From UBA877 sp035506155 (GTDB lineage Bacteria; Chloroflexota; Anaerolineae; Anaerolineales; Villigracilaceae): a stretch of 11,824 nucleotides of DNA. The notes beneath the pieces were generated by a model. It did no database searches. It had not been told where the DNA came from and worked only from the letters and a program-made list of their open reading frames with translations. Below, piece after piece: positions 5,352 to 11,824 of this stretch. The position numbers and the translations under genes are program-made. Position 1 is the stretch's first letter; each line of letters opens with the position of its first letter. The stretch spans positions 1-11,824 of the forward strand of contig DATJPX010000045.1 in NCBI GenBank assembly GCA_035506155.1, read 5' to 3'.

Positions 5352-7802
5352 ATGAAATTCGGACATTTCGACGATGCTGCCCGAGAATACGTCATCACGC
5401 GCCCGGACACGCCTTTGCCCTGGATCAATTACCTGGGGAGCGAGGCGTATTTCGGCCTGATTTCCAACACGGCGGGCGGATATTCTTTTTACAAGGACGC
5501 CCGCCTTCGTCGCCTGACGCGCTATCGCTACAACAACGCTCCCAATGATATGGGCGGGCGGTATATCTATTTGCGGGACAATGCCGAGGGGAAATTCTGG
5601 TCGCCTTCCTGGATGCCGGTCCGCAGCACGCTCGACGAATACAGCTGCCGGCACGGCATGGGCTATACGATCATCCGCTCGGCAGCTCGCCAGATCGAAG
5701 CCGAGACGCGCTATTTCGTCCCGTTGGGCGAAAGCCTGGAGGTCTGGGAACTGACCCTGACCAATCGCCGCAAACAGCCGGCCGACCTTTCGATCTTTTC
5801 GGCGGTCGAATTCTGCCTGTGGGACGCCAACGACGATGCCACCAATTTCCAGCGTAACTTTTCGACCGGGCAAATGGAGCTGGTCGACGAAGTGATCTAC
5901 CACAAAACCGAATACCGCGAGCGGCGCGACCACTTCGCCTATTTCGCCTGCTCCGAGAAGCTGGCCGGTTACGACACCCAGCGGGAGGCTTTCCTCGGTC
6001 CGTACCGAGGCTGGGACGATCCCGCCGTGGTTGAGCAGGGCAAATCGGCCGATTCGGTTGCCTACGGATGGCAGCCGATCGGCTCGCACCATGTCAAGGT
6101 TCAGCTCAAGGCCGGGGAGACGAAGAAGATCGTCTTCCTTCTCGGGTATCACGAGAACCCGAAGGATGCCAAGTTCGACCCCTCCGGTTCGCAGACCATC
6201 AACAAGAAGACCGTCAAACCGGTCATCGCCAAGTACCTGCAACCGAAAAACGTCGAAACGGCCTTCGTCGCCCTGCGCGAGTACTGGACCGGGCTGCTGG
6301 GCAAGCTCCAGGTGACCACCCCCGACGAACATACCGACCGGATGGTCAACATCTGGAATGCCTACCAGTGCATGATCACCTTCAACATGTCCCGCTCGGC
6401 TTCGTACTACGAGTCGGGGATCGGGCGCGGGATGGGTTTCCGCGACTCCAACCAGGACCTGCTTGGTTTCGTCCACATGATCCCGGAACGCGCCCGCGAG
6501 CGCATCCTGGACATTTCGGCGACGCAGCTGAAGAACGGCGGCGCCTTCCACCAGTACCAGCCCCTGACCAAGCGCGGCAACAACGATGTCGGCTCCGGAT
6601 TCAACGACGACCCGGCCTGGCTGGTGCTGGCTGTTGCGGCTTACCTGAAGGAGACCGGGGATTGGGCCATCCTGGATGTGCCAGTTCAGTACGAAAACGA
6701 AGCCGGGACCGAATCGCCGCTTTACGAGCACCTGCAGCGTGCTCTCCAGTACACCCTCGAGCGCCTCGGACCGAACGACCTGCCCCTGATCGGCCGGGCG
6801 GACTGGAACGACTGCCTCAACCTGAACTGTTTTTCGGATACGCCCGGCCAGTCCTTCCAGACCACGACCAACAAGGATGGCAAGGTGGCCGAATCGGTCT
6901 TCATCGCCGGATTGTTCGTGCTGGCTGCCAAGGAGATGATCGCGATCGCCGGCCAGCGCGGCGACCAAGCCCAGGCAGCCAAAATGCAGACTGCCGCGGC
7001 GAAGATGGAAGAAACGGTCTGGAAAGTCGGCTGGGATGGCGAATGGTTCCGGCGTGCTTATGACGATTTCGGCCATGTCCTTGGATCGAAGGAAAATAAG
7101 GAAGGCCAGATCTTCATCGAGCCCCAGGGCATCTGCATCTGGGCCGGGCTGGGGGTCGAGGACGGCCGGGCGGAGAAGGCTCTCGATTCAGTGGCGAAGC
7201 ACCTGGCCACGCCGCACGGCATCGTCTTGCAGCAACCCGCCTTCAGCCAGTATTACCTCCACCTGGGCGAGATTTCATCCTACCCACCGGGATACAAGGA
7301 GAACGCCGGCATCTTCTGCCACACCAATCCCTGGATCATGATCGCCGAAACGTTGATCGGCCGCGGCGACCAGGCTTTCGATTACTATACGCGCATCAAT
7401 CCTTCCAAGCGGGAGGGGATCAGCGAACTGCACAAATGCGAGCCTTACGTCTACGCCCAGATGATCGCTGGCAAGGACGCCCCCACCCATGGGGAAGCCA
7501 AGAATTCCTGGCTCTCGGGGACGGCGGCGATGAATTATGTCGCCATCTCCCAGGCCATCCTGGGCATCCAGCCAACGTATGGCGGCCTGGAGATCAAACC
7601 GGTCATCCCCCAGGACTGGAAGGGCTTCGAGGCCGTCCGCCAGTTCCGGGGCGTCCGCTATGAGATCACCGTCCAGCGAATCGGACCCGGCAACCAGGTC
7701 CGGCTCGAAGTGGACGGAAAAGCCGTCGCCGGGTCGGTGATCCCGCTGCCGGCGAAGAATGTCGGAAGTTCGAAGGTCGTTGCCAAGATCGGCATGGAGT
7801 AA
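5352..7802 (+). CDS. GH94 glycoside phosphorylase, probably cellobiose phosphorylase
   Basis: The 816-residue enzyme is predicted to split cellobiose with phosphate into alpha-glucose 1-phosphate and glucose in the cytoplasm, saving ATP. Length fits cellobiose phosphorylases (about 810-820) and not the longer cellodextrin enzymes. The N-terminus (MKFGHFDD, YVITRPDTPLPWINYLG, ISNTAGGYSF, DARLRRLTRYRYNN) is of the cellobiose type; chitobiose phosphorylases diverge at the last block. An N-terminal beta-sandwich (about 1-270) leads to an (alpha/alpha)6 barrel (about 320-740). The catalytic acid lies in the DWND motif (484-487, probably D487). E640, Y644, K649 and H657 keep exactly the spacing I recall for the acceptor-site E649, Y653, K658 and phosphate-site H666 of the Cellvibrio gilvus enzyme; that numbering is from memory. 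It has its own promoter with a LacI-type operator, and the last codons contain the ribosome binding site of the adaptor gene. Laminaribiose or another glucobiose remains possible. Confidence 0.93.
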   Translation: MKFGHFDDAAREYVITRPDTPLPWINYLGSEAYFGLISNTAGGYSFYKDARLRRLTRYRYNNAPNDMGGRYIYLRDNAEGKFWSPSWMPVRSTLDEYSCRHGMGYTIIRSAARQIEAETRYFVPLGESLEVWELTLTNRRKQPADLSIFSAVEFCLWDANDDATNFQRNFSTGQMELVDEVIYHKTEYRERRDHFAYFACSEKLAGYDTQREAFLGPYRGWDDPAVVEQGKSADSVAYGWQPIGSHHVKVQLKAGETKKIVFLLGYHENPKDAKFDPSGSQTINKKTVKPVIAKYLQPKNVETAFVALREYWTGLLGKLQVTTPDEHTDRMVNIWNAYQCMITFNMSRSASYYESGIGRGMGFRDSNQDLLGFVHMIPERARERILDISATQLKNGGAFHQYQPLTKRGNNDVGSGFNDDPAWLVLAVAAYLKETGDWAILDVPVQYENEAGTESPLYEHLQRALQYTLERLGPNDLPLIGRADWNDCLNLNCFSDTPGQSFQTTTNKDGKVAESVFIAGLFVLAAKEMIAIAGQRGDQAQAAKMQTAAAKMEETVWKVGWDGEWFRRAYDDFGHVLGSKENKEGQIFIEPQGICIWAGLGVEDGRAEKALDSVAKHLATPHGIVLQQPAFSQYYLHLGEISSYPPGYKENAGIFCHTNPWIMIAETLIGRGDQAFDYYTRINPSKREGISELHKCEPYVYAQMIAGKDAPTHGEAKNSWLSGTAAMNYVAISQAILGIQPTYGGLEIKPVIPQDWKGFEAVRQFRGVRYEITVQRIGPGNQVRLEVDGKAVAGSVIPLPAKNVGSSKVVAKIGME

Positions 7803-7805
7803 ACA

Positions 7806-8885
7806 ATGAAGAAGAAAATACTGATATCCCTTTTCTCCCTGGTCGCGGCTTTGTCCGTGCTCCTGGCTGGCTGCGGATCCACGTCCAGCCTCGTGACGCC
7901 GACGCCTTACCCGACTGCGGAACGCAAGTCCTACACCGTCGCCCGGGGGGATATCGTGATCAACGTGGAACTCTTCGGCCAGGTCCAGCCCCGCACGCTG
8001 AAAACCGTCTATTTCCAAATGGATGGGCACGTCGGGGATGTGTTCGTCCAGGTCAACGATCATGTGAAAAAAGGGGATCTGCTGGCTAATTTGGTGGAAT
8101 TGAACGACTTGCTGATCAGCGCGACTTCGACACAGGACGCCATCCAGAGGGCGGAAGATAATTTGAAGATCGCCCAGTTGACCTTGGAAAAATACAAGGC
8201 GACAGGCGCCTCTCCTTACGATATCCAAATCCAGGCCCTCAACATCGACCTGGCTCAGCTCGATTACAACGAAGCCCTGGTGAAGTATGGGATCGACCCC
8301 AAGAGCCCCGATCCGTTCGGCCAGCTTCAGGCGCAGGTCGACAAGGCCCGCGTCTATGCGCCCCTGGACGGGATCATCATCTCGGGCGTCAATCCCGGCC
8401 GGTCCGTCACGGACACGACCCCGGCGTTCGCCATCGGGGATGGCACGCAGATGGAAATCGTCGCCAATGTGGATGCCTCCAAAGCCGACGACGAGTTCAA
8501 GAGCATGTACGAAGGCATGCCGGTCACCGTCTTGCCGAACGACAAGCCTGACTTGAAATGGACCGGGAAGATCACCCAGCTCCCTTCGCCTTATGGAACC
8601 GGCGATCAGAATGACAAGACTGTGCACATTACCCTCGACACGGCACCGGCTACCAGCGATTTCAAATCCGGCGACACCGTGACGGTCGACGTGCAGCTCG
8701 CCAACAAGATCGGCATCCTCTGGCTGCCCCCGGATGCCATCCGGACGGTCGGCGGACGGACGTTCGTCATCATCAACGGCGATAACGGCCCCAAGCGCGT
8801 GGATGTCGAGATCGGCCTGAAGACGACCGATAAAATCGAAATCATCTCCGGCTTGACTGAAGGACAGGTGGTCGTCGGACCATGA
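7806..8885 (+). CDS. Lipoprotein HlyD/MacA-like adaptor subunit of an ABC exporter
   Basis: The 359-residue protein begins with a lipoprotein signal: a KKK n-region, a hydrophobic core and the lipobox LAGC with the lipidated Cys at 23. It should be anchored to the outer face of the cytoplasmic membrane. After a Thr/Pro-rich tether come a beta-barrel strand and the first half of a lipoyl domain (about 60-95, VNDHVKKGDLLANL). A short helical hairpin spans about 98-178. The second lipoyl half has APLDG at about 184-188. A beta-barrel domain and a C-terminal membrane-proximal domain (about 290-359, ending in GLTEGQVVV) complete the MacA/HlyD plan. The family links MacB-type permeases to outer machinery. 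GGAG at 7796-7799 inside the end of the GH94 gene lies 6 bases before the ATG, and the stop overlaps the permease start (ATGA). It therefore probably acts with that permease; the cargo is unknown. Confidence 0.88.
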   Translation: MKKKILISLFSLVAALSVLLAGCGSTSSLVTPTPYPTAERKSYTVARGDIVINVELFGQVQPRTLKTVYFQMDGHVGDVFVQVNDHVKKGDLLANLVELNDLLISATSTQDAIQRAEDNLKIAQLTLEKYKATGASPYDIQIQALNIDLAQLDYNEALVKYGIDPKSPDPFGQLQAQVDKARVYAPLDGIIISGVNPGRSVTDTTPAFAIGDGTQMEIVANVDASKADDEFKSMYEGMPVTVLPNDKPDLKWTGKITQLPSPYGTGDQNDKTVHITLDTAPATSDFKSGDTVTVDVQLANKIGILWLPPDAIRTVGGRTFVIINGDNGPKRVDVEIGLKTTDKIEIISGLTEGQVVVGP

Positions 8886-11794
8886 AGAAGCTATTCCTTA
8901 AGTTGGAACCATTTTTCAAACAGGTTCGAATCACCGTCGGAGTTGCGGTCAAGCGCCTCCTGACCCAACGATTCCTGAGCATCGCCGCGATCGTCGGCCT
9001 GATGATCGCATCCGGTTTCATTCTCAGCATCCCGATGTACGCCGATGCGACGTATTTCCGCCTGTTCCGCGAAGAGCTGTTTGCCGGGCATGTCGCCGAC
9101 CTCGTCCATCATCCGGTCGATTATGCCCCGATGAAGTTCACTTTCGAAGTCAACGTGGCTGGCGAGACTGCCCCGCAGTGGCAGGACATCCTCCCGCTGG
9201 ACGAATACCTGACCGGCAAGGGATTGCGCGAGTTGCGTTTCCCCATCATGCAGGAAGTACGCCGCGTTCATTCGGATGATTATTTTCTGTACCCGCCTTT
9301 CGATCCCAAGGTGCCCGGGAGCCAGTATTTCCTGACTTCCGCCGACGTGGCCTTCGTCAGCCCGATCCAGCAGACCGTCCTGGCCGTCCACGGGAATTAT
9401 CCCCAGCCGTTCACCTCCATGCTCGACCTGGACTCGGTCCAGGCGATGGTGAGCGAATCGATGGCGGACCAGTACGGGATCCAGATCGGCGATGAATATT
9501 ATCTCCGCCGCGACAATATCGAGATCCCGGTGACGATCGTTGGGATCTGGCGGGCGACCGATCCGACCGCACCATACTGGGATCAGAGCTCGGCGAACTG
9601 GATCGTCGTCAACGAGGAGAGTTATACCAATGCGATCAGTGAAGCCATCCCTGACGAGCTTCGCTACTCGATGTGGTATATCGTCGCGGACGGCTCGCAT
9701 CTGCACGTCAACGATATCGCCGGCTTCGATAAGCGCATCCAGGACGTTCAAAGCTATGCCGGAACCCTCCTCGGGGATGTCAAACTGACCAGCTCGCCGC
9801 TGGAGGCGTTGAAACGCTACCAGACGAATGCGCCTTTCCTCACCTACCTTCTGTATGCTTTCAGCGTACCGATCTTGGGCCTGATCCTGGCTTTCATCGG
9901 CTTGGTGACGGGCTTGTTCGTCGGACAGCAGCGCGGAGAGATGGCCATCCTACGCAGCCGGGGCGCCAGTTCGCTCCAGGTGGTCGGGATATCCATGCTC
10001 CAGGGAGTCCTGCTCGGACTCGTCGCCCTCCCGGGCGGGATCCTGATCGGCTACTGGATCGCCCACGCCATCGGGCGGGCGCGCAGCTTCCTGGATTTCA
10101 CCGCCAACATCGGTTTGCGCGTCAACCTGACCACTTCCGTTCTCGCCTACGGCATCCTTGGGATCGGAACGATCCTGCTCGTCCAGGTTTTGATTCCCAC
10201 CCTGAGCGGCGCTTCGAAGACGATCGTCACGTATAAACAGGAACGGGCGCGCTTTTTGCACGCGCCCTGGTGGCAGCGGTACTGGGTCGATATCATCATG
10301 TTGATCCCGGCGGGGTATGGGTTGTGGCAGCTCGAAGTTCAGAGCCGCCAGGCTTTGAACGGGACCGGGAATGCCCCCAACCCGCTTCAAAACCCGCTGC
10401 TCCTGATCGCTCCGGCCATCGGGATCTTCGCCGTGGCCCTTTTCACCCTGCGACTGGTTCCGCACCTGATGAATTTCATCAGCTGGCTCCTGGAAAAGAC
10501 GAAGAGCGTGGGAGTGGTGATGGCGGCGCGTTTCCTTGCCCGCTCACCGGCGTTCTACAGCGCCCCGTTGGTGTTGCTCTTGCTCACCCTCGGCCTGTCG
10601 GCCTTTACGGCCTCGCTGGCGAAAACCCTGGACGGGCAGCTGGTCAAGCAGTCTTCCTACCAGGTCGGTTCCGACATGAACCTCCTGGAAATGGGCACGA
10701 CTGTCAATCTGGATAACAGCTCCCCGACGTATACTTTCGATCCGGTCGAAGAACATCTCAGGATCAAGGGAGTGACCGCGGCGACGCGGGTCGGCAGGTA
10801 TTCCGCCTCCGTCCTCACGCCCACCGCCACGGTCACGGGCACATTCCTTGGGATCGATCGGGCGACGTTCGGCAAGGCAGCTTACTGGCAGTACAATTTT
10901 GCGAGCCTGCCCCTGGGATTTTTGATGAATTCCCTGGGCGCCAATCCGGATGGCGTCCTGGTCTCGACCGATTTGATGAAGAGCCAGCATCTCAAATTGG
11001 GGGACAAATTGATCTTCGGCATCCAGACCGGGGTGGCGGGCGAATCGATCCCGATGGAATTGACCGTCGTCGGGACCGTCAACCTGTTCCCGACCTGGTA
11101 TCCGAAGGATGGCCCGCTGTTCGTCGGCAACCTGGATAACTTTTTCCTGCATGCCGGGACCGAATATCCCCACGAGGTCTGGCTGCGGACCACCCGCAAC
11201 GCCGACCCGGAAGGGATCGTCTACGCGGTGCGCGGCTACAGCATCACCCTCGATCAGACTGCCGACCAAAGCAAGCTGGTGGAGAATGGCCTGAATACGC
11301 TCGTGCAAAGCTGGTCTTCGACCAGGGTCGACATCCTGGCAGAGCAAAGCCGTCCGGAACGGCAGGGCTTGTTCGGGTTGCTTTCTGTCGGTTTCATCGC
11401 CTCGGCATTGTTGACGGTCCTGGGCTTCATGCTCTATGCCTTGTTCTCCTTCCGCCGGCGGTTCATCGAGATGGGTATGCTGCGGGCGATTGGCCTGTCC
11501 ATTCGCCAGATGCGGGTCTTCCTTGCGGCCGAGCTGGCTTCGCTGATCCTGCTCGGCATCCTGGCCGGGACCTTCGTGGGCATATTGGCAAGTGAATTGT
11601 TCGTCCCGTTCCTGCAGATCGGCTCGACGGCCCAGGCGCAATACCCGCCTTTCCAGATTGAAATCGCCTGGTTCTCGATCATCCAGATCTATGGCTTGTT
11701 CATCATCCTGTTCGTGGCGGCCCTGGCTGTCCTCTCGGCGGTCCTGCTGCGGATGAAGATCTTCCAGGCCATCAAGCTCGGAGAGACAAGCTGA
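8882..11794 (+). CDS. Large ABC transporter permease with two FtsX/MacB-type domains
   Basis: This 970-residue membrane protein has about ten transmembrane segments. One N-terminal TM (about 30-53) leads to an extracellular domain of about 260 residues. Three TMs form the first FtsX domain (about 318-440), then two more (about 465-525) and another at about 555-580. A second extracellular domain covers about 585-830, and the last three TMs (about 832-960) form the second FtsX domain. The FtsX signature occurs twice: EMAILRSRGAS from E353 and EMGMLRAIGLS from E863, each in the coupling-helix position. It is half as long again as MacB and has no ATPase domain of its own, as expected for the split LolC/YknZ-like and large FtsX permeases. 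Such mechanotransmission transporters usually export or extract lipids, lipoproteins or peptides rather than import. It overlaps the adaptor by 4 bases and the next gene by 1 base. The substrate is unknown. Confidence 0.9.
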   Translation: MKKLFLKLEPFFKQVRITVGVAVKRLLTQRFLSIAAIVGLMIASGFILSIPMYADATYFRLFREELFAGHVADLVHHPVDYAPMKFTFEVNVAGETAPQWQDILPLDEYLTGKGLRELRFPIMQEVRRVHSDDYFLYPPFDPKVPGSQYFLTSADVAFVSPIQQTVLAVHGNYPQPFTSMLDLDSVQAMVSESMADQYGIQIGDEYYLRRDNIEIPVTIVGIWRATDPTAPYWDQSSANWIVVNEESYTNAISEAIPDELRYSMWYIVADGSHLHVNDIAGFDKRIQDVQSYAGTLLGDVKLTSSPLEALKRYQTNAPFLTYLLYAFSVPILGLILAFIGLVTGLFVGQQRGEMAILRSRGASSLQVVGISMLQGVLLGLVALPGGILIGYWIAHAIGRARSFLDFTANIGLRVNLTTSVLAYGILGIGTILLVQVLIPTLSGASKTIVTYKQERARFLHAPWWQRYWVDIIMLIPAGYGLWQLEVQSRQALNGTGNAPNPLQNPLLLIAPAIGIFAVALFTLRLVPHLMNFISWLLEKTKSVGVVMAARFLARSPAFYSAPLVLLLLTLGLSAFTASLAKTLDGQLVKQSSYQVGSDMNLLEMGTTVNLDNSSPTYTFDPVEEHLRIKGVTAATRVGRYSASVLTPTATVTGTFLGIDRATFGKAAYWQYNFASLPLGFLMNSLGANPDGVLVSTDLMKSQHLKLGDKLIFGIQTGVAGESIPMELTVVGTVNLFPTWYPKDGPLFVGNLDNFFLHAGTEYPHEVWLRTTRNADPEGIVYAVRGYSITLDQTADQSKLVENGLNTLVQSWSSTRVDILAEQSRPERQGLFGLLSVGFIASALLTVLGFMLYALFSFRRRFIEMGMLRAIGLSIRQMRVFLAAELASLILLGILAGTFVGILASELFVPFLQIGSTAQAQYPPFQIEIAWFSIIQIYGLFIILFVAALAVLSAVLLRMKIFQAIKLGETS

Positions 11795-11824
11795 TGACCA
11801 CTCAACCTTTTATTCAGTGCGACA
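11794..11824 (+). CDS. Start of a further gene, probably the exporter ATPase (3' truncated by window edge)
   Basis: An ATG at 11794 shares its A with the TGA stop of the permease and opens a frame that runs off the window after 10 codons (MTTQPFIQCD). GGAGAG at 11780-11785 lies 8 bases upstream. The permease carries no nucleotide-binding domain and MacB/LolD-type ATPases often open with a short polar stretch before the first strand, so an ABC ATP-binding protein is the natural expectation. No Walker motif is inside the window, so this assignment rests on context. Confidence 0.6.
   Translation, partial: MTTQPFIQCD

Noticed and set aside
5334..7076. Long minus-strand open frame (580 codons) opposite the GH94 gene
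   Set aside because: It lies wholly opposite a well-identified gene, its translation has no family motif and is rich in Arg, Gly, Val and Asp as expected from the antisense of GC-rich codons.
7275..8627. Minus-strand open frame (450 codons) across the GH94-adaptor junction
   Set aside because: It spans two confident + strand genes and has no recognisable domain; this is an antisense shadow from GC-biased codons.

Overview
The window is a GC-rich, densely coded stretch in which every recognisable gene lies on the + strand, with strongly GC-biased third codon positions. Protein style suggests a member of the Chloroflexota, probably an Anaerolineae-like anaerobic sugar fermenter. The clues are a GPH/SLC45-like sugar symporter, a cytosolic GH2, a cellobiose-phosphorylase-type GH94 and a lipoprotein adaptor with a giant two-FtsX permease. 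No 16S or other marker gene is present, so this is an inference from gene style only.

Left edge (1-882): the tail of an unidentified gene, followed closely by a class I SAM-dependent methyltransferase.

First carbohydrate unit (about 921-5178): a strong sigma70-type promoter sits just upstream of a DUF2804 protein of unknown function. It is followed by a 12-TM MFS sugar:cation symporter and, one base later, by a compact cytoplasmic GH2 glycosidase with both catalytic glutamates. A perfect 10-bp GC-rich hairpin with a short T tract closes the unit. The likely logic is uptake of an intact glycoside by the symporter and hydrolysis inside the cell. DUF2804 has an unknown but presumably related role.

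Control region (5106-5351): it holds the terminator hairpin, overlapping inverted repeats, a near-perfect LacI/GalR-family operator, a perfect TATAAT -10 box, and a roughly 90-nt leader. The operator overlaps the candidate -35 element, so sugar-responsive repression of the downstream genes is predicted. No LacI-family regulator gene lies in the window.

Second unit (5352 to the right edge): a GH94 phosphorylase, very probably cellobiose phosphorylase, is followed 3 bases later by a lipoprotein HlyD/MacA-like adaptor. A 970-residue FtsX/MacB-type permease overlaps the adaptor by 4 bases, and the first 10 codons of a further gene (probably the ATPase) overlap the permease by 1 base. The spacing implies one transcript joining a cytosolic disaccharide phosphorylase to a complete MacAB-like exporter. 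This is the most unexpected arrangement in the window. I found no RNA genes, insertion sequences, CRISPR arrays or phage genes.
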